Source: Adiantum capillus-veneris
Taxonomy: Eukaryota > Streptophyta > Polypodiopsida > Polypodiales > Pteridaceae
Direction of reading: 5' to 3'
Assembly (NCBI GenBank): GCA_014529385.2
Contig: CM043971.1
Location: 88,987,340 to 89,051,339, forward strand
Length of the DNA stretch: 64,000 nt
How positions within the stretch are numbered: the first letter of the stretch is position 1; each line of letters begins with the position of its first letter. Positions 33,336-43,263 of the stretch are shown piece after piece. The notes under the pieces were generated by a model. It was not told the DNA's origin, ran no database searches, and worked only from the letters and a program-made list of their open reading frames with translations. The position numbers and the translations under genes are program-made.

Positions 33336-33907
33336 GGTCGTAGCCGAGCACAGCAAGGTCCATCAGCTCTTGGACAAACAGTGTTTCTTTGGCGGTGATG
33401 GTAGTCCCAGGATAGCAATCGCACTGGACCTCCAAGGTCATCTGCTCGTGAAGAGACATCTATTGAGAGATGTCGAGAAATTTATCTGCTAGGGTTCCCA
33501 TGGCAAGCATTTCAAGATACCCCACTCTGCCAGAAGTTGCACTCCGAAGGAATATGTCAGAAACCATATAACTTCCGGCAAAAATTTTCTTGAAAGCTTG
33601 CCAAGTCCTTGAAGTGTGCGGCTTGGTAGCTATAGATATCAACATCTACATGGCACTACTTTTGAGAAAAAAAGTGACTCAAAACAAATCTTGGATCCTT
33701 CTTTTGCAAGTGCTCTTTTTGGCTTATGCCCTGTAAGACATGAGTAGTGAAGACGGGAGCGCGCCCGATGCGCTATGAAGTAAGGGTGGGAGTGGCTAAT
33801 AAGTCCGGGGTCAAAGCACAAGCCTAAAATTTTCAATGAGCTTTGGAAGTGCGATCTTGCTCTATCTGCTCTTTGGTGGGACCGGTATCCTTTCAGAAAA
33901 GCACACG
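33336..33907 (-). pseudogene. internal region with unidentified reading-frame remnant
   Basis: On the minus strand, 33645-33460 and 33459-33244 are adjacent frames, separated by one stop, that read through about 120 codons (HTSRTWQAFKKIFAGSYMV..., LHEQMTLEVQCDCYPGTTIT, LFVQELMDLAVLGYDL). The same text recurs, more broken, at 39400-39700 in the second copy. I do not recognise the family; a gag-derived remnant is possible. It lies directly downstream of the primer site, where gag would be. Confidence 0.45.
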
Positions 33908-33925
33908 CCTGATGCTCTGATACCA
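33908..33925 (-). other. primer binding site of the short family
   Basis: Minus strand TGGTATCAGAGCATCAGG, one base inside LTR copy 5; initiator tRNA-Met type. Confidence 0.9.
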
Positions 33926-33926
33926 C

Positions 33927-34585
33927 TGTCACAAGACAGGCACCACATGCCAATAGAAAAGAGCAGACTGAACAGACTTTTAGCACTTCAATAACAACTG
34001 AACTGAGAGAGAGAGAGACGACGCGCGACACGGAGTGGCGTAATTCTACCCCAACGAGTATTGGCCCCAAACCTTGGCGTCCCTTTCGGTATTTCTTTAT
34101 ATTGCATCAACACGGTACAAGCCAGTACTCTAGACTCTGCACCTTCTCCAAGAAGCATGCCAGAGAATGAGCCCTAACCTCATATTTAAAGGCCCTTGGC
34201 TTGAAAAGCAGTTACAGTGAAAAAGCCTTCAAAACTTAAAAGCTTTTGATCCAAAAGCAATGCCAAAAAGCTGTGAGCGTAAATCACGGAATTCCCTACA
34301 ATTGCCAACGCAAAACGCGAAAATCCGTACAGTCTGCCACATCATCTGTCAGCGCAATTTCGGATTTTTCGTACAGCTTCCACGCATCAGCTGTGCAAGT
34401 CTTTGTGTGGATCCTGCTCTACTTTAATGTCTTTTATGTCACTTTGGGCCCATCAGACGGGATCTCCATAAGTTGGCAGGACTTCTTCTTCTATTACTAG
34501 TTCTTCTTAGGGTTTAGGCCCCTCGGCTGGCATCTGCAAGTTAGCTCCATTCTTCAGGGCTTTTACACGTCAGCAATTTGTGACA
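33927..34585 (-). repeat. LTR copy 5 (5' LTR) of the short family
   Basis: TGTCACAAGACAGG to GCAATTTGTGACA, followed by TSD TGAAC. (GA)n tract about 14 bases. Confidence 0.9.
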
Positions 34586-34590
34586 TGAAC

Positions 34591-35000
34591 ACATTGTACA
34601 CAAACAACTGTGCCATTTGGTCAGATTTTATCTTCTTCCTGACAGGAATAAAATGGGTCTACTTGTTGAACCTGCAAAATGGTCCATGTACCATCATTCC
34701 ATGTTGGTGTTCTTGGCATATCAAAGATAAAATCCATAGCAATACTTTCCCATGGCTTATTTGGAATAGGCACTGGCTGTAACAACCATGGTGCCTTTTG
34801 ACTGTCAAACTTGACCTTTTGGCAAATTACGCATGCTCGGACAAAGGCATCCACATCTCTCCTCAAAGTAGGCCAATAAAAGAATGTCTCTACCGCTTTC
34901 ATTGTCGCATCTATACCACGATGCCCTGCATACGGTGGGACATAGCTTTCTACCATAATCTTGCAATGGCCTAGTGACGCATAGCCTTCCATGCACCATC
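34591..35000 (-). pseudogene. chromovirus integrase, N-terminal half
   Basis: Minus strand: PPYAGHRGIDATMKAVETFF, WPTLRRDVDAFVRACVICQK and WESIAMDFIFDMPRTP. These are the His-Cys zinc-binding region and the start of the catalytic core, with the first Asp in MDFIFD. A frameshift near 34990 separates it from RNase H. The gene is cut at 34590 by the composite element and resumes at 29841. Confidence 0.88.
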
Positions 35001-35684
35001 ATAAAACCGTCCTTGAGAAGGTAGTGCTCATGGCATTGCCCATCTTGCAACTGTTCAAAGATCCTTGCAAAATCTTTTTCAATAGCATATTGTTCCTTCA
35101 TGTCATCAAGCTCATGATGATAAGGAATTGACACAGCTAAAATGTGTGGCTTTCTTGACAACGCATCAGCCACAACATTCTTCTTGCCTTCCACATGCAA
35201 AATTTGAGAGTGAAACATAGAGAGAATGTTTGCCCATCGCATATGCTTTTCGGATAACTTTGACTGTGTCAAGAAGTATCGCAAGGTTTGATGATCTGTC
35301 TGGACAACAAAATCAGCACCTAATACGTAGTGCTTCCAACTAGAAAGCCCATGAATCACAACCAATAGTTCTTTTCCATTGATTTGCATAGTCTTTTCAG
35401 GCCCTTGCAAGATTCTGCTCTCGTAAGCTACTACCCAACCATCTTGCATTAATACTGCCCCAATACTGTTGCCACACGCATCACACTGGACCACAAATGA
35501 CTTCCTGAGATCTGGTAAAACAATAACTTGATCCGAAGCCATCTTTTCCTTTAAGAGATTAAAAGCTGAAATCTCTTTTTGTGTCAACTTGAACGTGACC
35601 TCTTTCTTTTGCAGAGCATGAAGGGGTAAAGCAATCTCCGCAAAAAGTTCTTTATAAACCTTCTGTAGTAAGAGCATATGCCCA
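35001..35684 (-). pseudogene. chromovirus RNase H
   Basis: Frame 35677-34805 on the minus strand. FAEIALPLHALQKKEVTF marks the connection from reverse transcriptase. VVQCDACGNSIGAVLMQ carries the first catalytic Asp, GKELLVVIHGLSSWKHYVL the Glu, and FVVQTDHQTLRYFL the second Asp. VADALSRKP closes the domain. The acidic residues look intact. A frame break at about 35685-35720 separates it from reverse transcriptase. Confidence 0.88.
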
Positions 35685-35721
35685 AGAAGCTACAAACATC
35701 ATGCACAGTCTTCAAATCTGG

Positions 35722-36140
35722 TCATGTCCTAATTGCTTCAACCTTGGAAAAATCCATTCCGACACCATCCTTTGACACTATGTGGCCAAGAAAGTGAATC
35801 AATTCCAAGAAGAACTCACTTTTCTTAAGATTAACAAGCAACTTTTGACTGCATAGCTCTTCGAAGACAATGGTCAAGTGACTCCTATGCTCCTCTTCAT
35901 TCTTTGAATAGACTATTAAGTCGTCAAAGAATATGCCGACAAACTTTTGATGTGGGCGGAAAATCCAATCCATCATCCTATTAAACCTAGCAGGAGCATT
36001 TGTAAGACCGAATGGCATCACTAAGAACTCATACAGACCAAATGTCATCCTAAACACAGTCTTGTGCACATCCTCTGGCCTGATACAAATCAGATGGTAC
36101 CCTCTCTTAAGGTCTATCCTGCTGAAAATTGCAGCACCCC
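35722..36140 (-). pseudogene. chromovirus reverse transcriptase, N-terminal part deleted
   Basis: Frame on the minus strand from IFSRIDLKRGYHLI through FRMTFGLYEFLVMPFGLTNA, FFDDLIVYSKNEEEH (the Y/F-x-D-D box, here FFDD) and FLGHIVSKDGVGMD. The reverse transcriptase normally begins about 100 residues earlier, with an M-C-(I/V)-D-Y-R block; here protease-end sequence joins directly to AAIFSRID near 36135-36145. The finger subdomain is therefore missing. Confidence 0.88.
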
Positions 36141-36500
36141 CTATGCTGAAAAGTGATCTTTTTGTTGAAGACATCCAACAGCACTCCATGGATACGGAAC
36201 ATCCACGGGATTCCCAACAATGCATCGCACTTTTTCAGTGGCATGATATGAAATTCCCGTGTCTAAATATGCAGAAGCAGCTTTCCAATGATGGGCGTAA
36301 CACACTCTGACTAGCCAGGACATCCCAACCTTGCCTCTCTTGTGTACCCCATCTCTTCACCTTTGATGCCCAACTTGATGGATAATTCTGATGAGATAAA
36401 GTTTGGTTTAGCACCCGGATCAAAGAAGATAAGTGTTGTCTTGACTTTACCCCACACTCGGAATGACTCACTGGCATCTGAGTTTGGCCTATCACCCACC
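36141..36500 (-). pseudogene. chromovirus aspartic protease
   Basis: Minus strand reads TLIFFDPGAKPNFISSELS, a retropepsin with D-P-G in place of D-S-G, then KLGIKGEEMGYTREARLGCP. It continues in other frames past 36310 to HIMPLKKCDALLGIPW and a terminal FNKKITFQHRG. The active-site change and frame breaks make it inactive. Confidence 0.8.
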
Positions 36501-37810
36501 ATATCTGGCACTAACCCGGCCGTGGGTTTGGGCCTCTTGCCTTTTCTGTCCTCTGAGGTTACTTGCCTCCTCCTCTGGGGACAATCTGCAGCAAAATGGC
36601 CAGGCTGCTCGCATATAAAGCATTTGTTCTCAACCATTAAATCCTCCTTCTCTTCAAATGACTTGCACTCAAAAGGCTTCCTTTTCTTTTTCTTATCTTG
36701 CCCTTCAGACGTCGTGGCTGAGTCCTTAGCTTTCCCTATCTTTTTTGACCCCTCGGACGCTTCAGGAGTCACTTTCACCACGAGCTTCTTTGCTGAATTT
36801 TTCTTTTGTTGACGTCCTTTCACATCGCCCTTAAACCCACTGTTCTCTCCCTTCAACAAGGCATGACCAATGTTGGCAACTTCCAAAAGCTGAGTGAGGG
36901 TAGCCACTCTGTTCTTTGTACAGTAGTCTTGAAGCCCTTTAGGCAACCCACAACAATACTTCTCAATCTGCTCTGTAGTGGCACAAACCTGTAGGAGGTT
37001 ACTAAGAGCAACGCTTTACAGAACCTCCGATTGTGCTCCTGTAGGCTCTTGCAAGTAGCCGCAGTGAGTTGGTGCCAATCCGTCATGACATCGGCTTCAA
37101 ATTCATTTGACAGCCATGCAGATGCAAACATTTTCTTGAAGTATACCCATGTGGCGGGTGCCTGTCCTTACATCAACAGTGTCGTCCACCATGTAAGGCA
37201 TTGCCTTTCAAGAAAGTGGCAGCTTTCCTGACCTTGGAGGCCTCTGTAAAATTGCATCAAGCTGTTGAAGGAAAGTACGAGCCTTTGCCTTATCCTTAAA
37301 GCCGCTTAAAGTATCAAACTTCACACCTGCACCACCTTCTTTGTATGCTTTTGGCTTTTCCAGTGCTCCCAAATTATCATAGGGAAGCGTTTGCAACATG
37401 GGCATTGTAATAAGGATCATCAGTGCCCCCCTTGGCCATTGACATTTTGAGTCACTGGTGCCATATGTGCCTGCTGGTCAGAAAAGCCAGCCATGCCAAA
37501 ATTGCCTTGTGGCACCCCAAACTGGCCGTGATTGCACTGAAACCCTTGTTGTATGCCACTGTTACCATACATGGGGTTTGGCATCATGCCTTACATACCC
37601 CCAAAGACTGTTCCTGGCATATATTGCTGGTTTCCAGACACATATCCAGCCATGCTCTAAAACACAGATCCATCCCCGAAAGTGGATGTACCGTGGGTGG
37701 TGCAAAAACTTGTTGCATAGCCTCGAAATGTCCTAACCACCTGCTCATGGACAGAAGGAATTTGTCTTGGGAGCCCCAACTGACTCTGCAACATGTCCTT
37801 GCCTTGCTGG
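36501..37810 (-). pseudogene. chromovirus gag, C-terminal part with CCHC knuckle
   Basis: Minus-strand frames 37420-37208, 37131-36853 and 36946-36311 overlap in frame-shifted succession. They include FLQQLDAILQRP, WLSNEFEADVMTDWHQLTAA, LPKGLQDYCTKNRV, a Lys-rich linker and the knuckle CFICEQPGHFAADC near 36580-36621. Upstream, 37810-37430 is Gly/Gln/Met-rich and continues the N-terminal gag. It is cut at 37816 by the second short element. Confidence 0.8.
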
Positions 37811-37815
37811 GACGC

Positions 37816-37889
37816 TGTCACAAGACAGGCACCACGTGCCAATAGAAAAGAACAGACTGAACAGACTTTTAGCACTTCAATAACAACTG

Positions 37890-37931
<42 letters not shown>

Positions 37932-38510
37932 ACGCGACACGTAGTGGCGGAATTCCACCCCAAAGAGTATTGGCCCCCAAACCTTTGCGCCCCTTTCGGT
38001 ATTTTTTTATATTGCATCAACACAGTACAAGCCGGTACTCCACACTCTGCACCTTCTCCAGGAAGCATGCCAAAGAATGAGCCCAAACCTCATATTTAAA
38101 GGCCCTAGGCCCAAAAAGCAGTTAACAGTAAAAAGCCTTCAAACTCAAAAGCATCTGGTCCAAAAGCAAAGCCAAAAAGCTGTCAACATAAATCACGGAA
38201 ATCCGTACAGCCTACCACGTCATCAGCCAACCCAAAACGCAAAAATCCGTACAACCTGCCACGTCATCAATCAACGTAATTTTCGGAAAAACCTGCCACG
38301 TCATCAGTTCCATGCAATTTCCTTCAGTGTGTGTGTGGGTCCTGCTTTATTTTAATCCTTTATGTCACTGGGGCCCCATCAGACTGGGTCCCCATAAGTT
38401 GGTAGGACTTCTTCTTCTGTTACTTGTCCTCTTAGGTTTTAGGCCCGTCGGCCGGCATCTGCAAGTTGACTCCATTCTTCAGGGCTTTGACACGTCAGCA
38501 GTTTGTTACA
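37816..38510 (-). repeat. 3' LTR of the clean short element
   Basis: TGTCACAAGACAGG to GTTTGTTACA; (GA)n about 37 bases at 37894-37930. Confidence 0.92.
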
Positions 38511-39965
38511 TCTCCCCTTCTTGAAAGAGAGTAATCGTTCGCGATTACAGCATACCTGCAAAACAACTCAAGTTAGCTCAAAAGTTTCCGAGGGACAATC
38601 AGTTTGCTCTGTTTGTTAAGGAGTTAGCTTCTCCATTCGTTTAGATCAGAACTCTAATATTCCGGCGTAGTAAAACTAGTCATCACATCCAAACATACTG
38701 ATCTGCCACGGGTGTTTTGATGCACTAAAATTACATATCCAGACAATCTCATCCAATTAGGAATATTCAAAGGTTGGCACATCACAATGCAACACAAATG
38801 CTCACATATGCGTGTTACAAGACATAAAACATAAAGTCGTCGATGAACACTCCTCCCGCATAACCTAAAAAGGTCCACGCCGGGAGATATTCAACGCCTC
38901 CCTCATCACTCCTCCCGCATAACCTTAAAAGGTCCGAGCCGGGAGATATAGAGGGCTTTTACAACCAAACGCCCCCCACACCGCAACCTGCGTCGTTTGG
39001 GGGTGCTGAGAGTAACCACTGCTCGGACTTCTTAATACTCCTCCCGCATAACCATCCAGGTCCGGGCCGAGAGTCACAACAACCATTATTTTACAAGCAT
39101 ACAACCAAACGCTCCCCAGGCATCGGCCTGCGTCATTCCGAGGTTCAAACAATACCAAAACAGTATTTCTCACTTCACCCGGGAGTAAAATCACCAATCA
39201 ACGAAACCAGTATTAAAACCAAAGTAAAACATTTCAAATCGGCACCAAGACAGGTTCAAAACACATACCATCCATTTCAAACACATTCCAAAAAGGATCA
39301 CCAAACAAGTTCAAACAAAACTCAAACTTAAAAAGCAATCTCGACATCGATCGAGCTGGAAAAGTTGATTGACTTTCCATCCTGAAACCTACACCAAAAA
39401 TTAGGGTTAGGCACGGTCCATCAGCTCTTGGATAAACAGTGTTTTCATTGGCGGCGATGGTAGCCCCAAGATAGCAATCGCACTAGATCTCCAAAGTCAT
39501 CTGCTCGTGAAGAGACATCTACTGAGAGATGTCGAGAAATTTCAAGTTATAATCTGCTAAGGTTTCCATCGCAAGCATTTCAAGATACCCCTCTGCCAGA
39601 AGTTGCACTCCGAAGGAAGATGTCAGAAACCATATAGCTTCGAGCAAAATTTTCTTGAAAGCTTGCCAAAGTCCTTGGAAGTGTGTGGCTTAATAGCTAT
39701 AGACATCTGCATGGTACTGTCTCTGAGAAAAACAGCAGCTCGAAACAAATCTTGGATCCTTCTCTTGCAAGTGATCTTGATGGCTTATACCCTGTAGGCC
39801 ATGAGCGGTGAAGACGGGAGCGCGCCCGATGCGTGATGAAGTAAGGGTGGGAGTGGCTAATAAGTCCAGGTTGGAGGGCGAAGATACCTCGAATAAATTC
39901 GAGAAGTCTTTGGATTGCTCTGTCTGCTCTTTTGTGGGACCGGTATGCTGTCAGAAAAGCACACG
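38511..39965 (-). other. internal region of the clean short element
   Basis: Non-coding apart from the unidentified frame remnant at 39400-39700, which is shared with 33.2-33.6 kb. Has only one unit of the AAGGAGTTAGC repeat, against about four in the composite. Contains the CTCCCGCATAACC blocks at 38850-39070. Confidence 0.7.
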
Positions 39966-39983
39966 CCTGATGCTCTGATACCA
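39966..39983 (-). other. primer binding site of the clean short element
   Basis: Minus strand TGGTATCAGAGCATCAGG, one base from the 5' LTR. Confidence 0.9.
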
Positions 39984-39984
39984 T

Positions 39985-40058
39985 TGTCACAAGACGGGCA
40001 CCACGTGCCAATAGAAAAGAACAGACTGAAAAGATTTTTAGCACTTCAATAACAACTG

Positions 40059-40105
<47 letters not shown>

Positions 40106-40646
40106 GACACGCGACATGGAGTAGCGGAATTCCACCCCAGAGAGTATTGGCCTCAAACCTTGGCGCCCCTTTCGGTATTTCTTTATATTGCATCAACACA
40201 GTACAAGCCGGTACTCCAGACTCTACACCTTCTCCAGAAAGCATGCCAGAGAATGATCCCAAACCTCATATTTAAAGACCCTAGGCCCCAAAAGCAGTTT
40301 ACAGTAAATAGCCTTTAAACTCAAAAGCATTTGGTCCAAAAGCAAAGCCAAAAAGCTGTTAGCGTAAATCACAGAAATCCGTACAACCTGCCACGTCATC
40401 AATCAGCGTAATTTTTGGAAAAACCTGCCACGTCATCAGTTATACGCAATTTCCTTTAGTGTGTGTGTGTGTGGGTCCTGCTTTATTTCAATCCTTTATG
40501 TCATTGGGGCCCCATCGGACTTGGTCCCCATAAGTTGGTAGGACTTCTTCTTCTGTTACTTGTTCTCTTAGGGTTAGGGCCCCTCGGCCAGCATCTGCAA
40601 GTTGACTCCATTCTTCAGGGCTTTGACACGTCAGCAGTTTGTTGCA
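39985..40646 (-). repeat. 5' LTR of the clean short element
   Basis: TGTCACAAGACGGG to GTTTGTTGCA; (GA)n about 42 bases at 40063-40104. The last bases differ from the partner (TTGCA versus TTACA). Confidence 0.92.
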
Positions 40647-40911
40647 GACGCACAAGGGACCTGGGCTTAAGCCTCAGCATGTAAGGTAGAGCGGAAGTGA
40701 ATGTTGAACTTTGCTCAAGATGAGTGCTCCGAACTGTGCTCAAAGGTTCCTTTTACTTACGGAAGGGAGAGCCTTCTGTTCCTTTAGTGAGAGAGTGCAA
40801 ATGATCACAAACAAAGTGGTAAACACTGTGAATGAAGGTGTTGAGACTGAGAGATAGAGAGAGAAGAATACGACGCCAGAATGTTGTCAAACCGTCCTCC
40901 AAGGGCCCCAC

Positions 40912-42148
40912 TGTCAGGTGCAGCGGAAGAGAATAAGGATTTTGCCCGGATCTAGTACTCCGCACACAAACACAAGGGACACTTTACTTCACTTGAAAGA
41001 ACTGAACTGAACTGAAAGAAAGAGAGACGAGAGAGAGAAAAGAGACGACACAGGGATGTCGGGTCCCAACCCTCAAGGGCCCCCTTGCTCTGTTGCCAGA
41101 GCAAGTACTTTCTTTATTCTTGCACAATGCTGCTACAATGACTAAATATTGCGATGCTCATGCTAATGGGTACTGACACTATTGATGATGGGTACTGGGT
41201 ACTAAGGTACTGAAGGGGTACTGAGGTTCTATGTCGAAGACGATGATGTCGATGACGGGTACTGCGGGTTCTATGTCGAAGGCGGGGAGGTCGACGACGA
41301 GGTCTATGTCGAAGATGATGAAGTCGACGACGAGGTACTAAGGGTCTTTTGTCGATGACGATGAAGTCAACGGCAGTACTGTGTCGAAGACGGTGAAGTC
41401 GACGATGGTTCTGCGTCGAAGACAGTGATGTCGACGATGGTTCTGTGTCAAAGAAGATGATGTCGACGACGGGTACTACTGGTCTATGTCGATGACGATG
41501 ATGTTGACGACGACGACGACGACGTTGACTGTGACGATGACGACGATGGTGTCGTCCTCAAGTCCGGGACTGCAATGACGATGTCGAAGGTGTCGTCGTC
41601 AAGATAGGGATCTGCGATGACGATGACGAAGGTGTCGTCGTCAAGATAGGGACTGCGATGACAATGACGATGCCGATGACGACGATGGTGTCGATGATGA
41701 CGGTGTCAAGGCTGAAAACTGAAAACGCCATGCTGATCTCGGCCTTCTTCTTCTTGAGAAAACGCTAGGGCTCCTATTGAGGTGTTGCCTGCCTGTCGGG
41801 TGCCTACCTCCTTGTGTCCCTGCTTCTTCTGCTTCTACAGAGAGCCCAATGGGTTTCTTTTATAGATCTTTAGCAATTTTCCCTACCTACTTTTCCAACA
41901 AACCTACAAAAAGAATTCCAAAAGTCACTTTTAATAAAATGACTTATAAGAGGTGGTTCACGTTGTAAAAAGCCTGCATGATGAAATGATTGTTCTTGTG
42001 CAAGAGAGGGTATGCAAGTGTGACTGGCCTGGACATGCATGTCCTGCTAGAGGCTCACAAAGGTGCCAGGCTCAGTCCTAAGCTAAGACTCATGCTAGAC
42101 TATGGCAGAAGCGTGTCCACGTGGCGCAAGTGAAGTGCGCACGTGGCA
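40912..42148 (-). repeat. 3' LTR of the small element, with GAC/GTC minisatellite
   Basis: Full-length LTR (1,237 bp). 41190-41720 is a degenerate tandem of GTCGA-GACGATGA units. It also contains the TTTCTTTTATAGATCTTTAG segment shared with the partner. Confidence 0.9.
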
Positions 42149-42837
42149 TCCCCCCCTGTTAAAAGTGAGGCACAACTGTCGAACTTCTTTCTGTACTTCT
42201 GATGCTGACAAATGAATGCTTTTGATGCCGTGGATGCACAAACCAATGCAGATTCCTCCGAAACCAAGGTCTGATGGTACTGCGGGTGCTCTGGGTGCCG
42301 TGGGTATTGTTGGCGATGCAAACACCGTGTAAGGGTCACTGTCCAGCCTTACTACGATTGCCGAATATCAGCCTGGGCTCTATACCAGATAGTGCTGACT
42401 CTGCCTGCTGTAGCAAGAGCTGTTCCCCAAACACTGACTGTGGTGAAAACATTACCGATGCTGATGGACTGAGTGTGGTTCCGGAGTCCTTTCCAAAGAT
42501 TCAATGACGAGGGAAATGGATGCACGCTACATGCGAATGCGAATGCAGAAGAGGTTAGGGATCTTGTCTCCAACTCCTTTCATATCCGCATACAAAGCTA
42601 GGAGATCTTGGTACTCAAGATCTGGGTTCTCGTGTATCCGATGTCGATCTTCTTTCAAAGACATGGCAATGAAGATGGAATCTGGTAAATCCATGGTTGG
42701 GACTCAAAGATTCTTCAGGGAAAAACATTTGGGAGAGGTTCCTTGGGGTTCTTGGTTCTTGAGGTTCTTCTTTAGGTTCTTGATGGTTCTTCCCTTGAGT
42801 TCGCGAAGCCGAAGCACGCACAGAGCTCTAATACCAA

Positions 42838-43263
42838 TGTCAGGTGCAACGGAAGAGAATAAGGATTTTGCTCGGATCTAGTACTCCGCACACAAACACA
42901 AGGGACACTTTACTTCACGTGAAAGAACTACCTCCTTGTGTCCCTGCTTCTACTGAGTGCCCAATGGGTTTCTTTTATAGATCTTTAGTAATTTTCCCTA
43001 CCTACTTTTCCAAAAAACCTACAAAAAGAATTCCAAAAGTCACTTTTAATAAAATGACTTATAAGAGGTGGTTCGCGTTGTAAAAAGCCTGCATGATGAA
43101 ATGATTGTTCTTGTGCAAGAGAGGGTATGCAAGTGTGACTGGCCTGGACATGCATGTCCTGCTAAAGGCTCACAAAGGTGCCAGGCTCAGTCCTAAGCTA
43201 AGACTCATGCTAGACTATGGCAGAAGCGTGTCCACGTGGCGCAAGTGAAGTGCGCACGTGACA
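42838..43263 (-). repeat. 5' LTR of the small element, internally deleted
   Basis: TGTCAGGTGCAACGG to GCGCACGTGACA. Jumps from GTGAAAGAACT to ACCTCCTTGTG, omitting about 810 bp present in the partner LTR. Confidence 0.9.

Larger units (their letters stand above)
29847..34585 (-). mobile_element. composite non-autonomous LTR element with five LTR copies (TSD TGAAC)
   Basis: Inserted in the integrase gene. Left flank 29842-29846 and right flank 34586-34590 are both TGAAC, and the ends read TGTCACAA...TTGTGACA. Inside are LTR copies at 29847-30386 (cut short), 30387-31014, 32157-32805, 33068-33335 (cut short) and 33927-34585. Between them are pieces of a non-coding internal region. A tRNA-iMet primer site lies at 33908-33925 and a polypurine tract next to 31014. 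An internal stretch of about 65 bases (GGTCGTAGCCGAGCACAGC...) occurs twice (32091-32156 and 33336-33400), so recombination between copies, not simple nesting, made the composite. No pol domain is present; mobility would need enzymes from another element. Confidence 0.88.
37816..40646 (-). mobile_element. non-autonomous short LTR element, clean copy (TSD GACGC)
   Basis: LTR 37816-38510, internal 38511-39984, LTR 39985-40646. Flanks 37811-37815 and 40647-40651 are both GACGC. A tRNA-iMet primer site (39966-39983) and polypurine tract (38511-38526) place it on the minus strand. At 2.8 kb with no polymerase or integrase, it depends on another element. It belongs to the same family as the composite at 29847-34585, and interrupts the gag of the chromovirus. 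Confidence 0.92.
40912..43263 (-). mobile_element. small LTR element nested in the solo LTR (TSD CCCAC)
   Basis: LTRs 40912-42148 and 42838-43263, internal only 689 bp. Flanks 40907-40911 and 43264-43268 are both CCCAC. A polypurine tract (minus strand AACAGGGGGGGA, 42149-42160) and a primer-site-like TGGTATTAGAGCTC (42836-42823) bracket the internal part. No protein domain. The two LTRs differ in length by about 810 bp because the right one lacks the minisatellite-bearing centre. Confidence 0.9.

Noticed and set aside
29847-34585. Simple nested insertion of LTR 3 into the first element with its own TSD
   Set aside because: The bases flanking 32157 and 33335 are not a short direct repeat; instead about 65 bases of internal sequence are duplicated, so recombination fits better.
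29925-40104. CRISPR-like or phage-type repeat arrays
   Set aside because: The regularly recurring units are LTRs of 0.6-0.7 kb and dinucleotide tracts in a plant-type genome; there are no repeat-spacer units.
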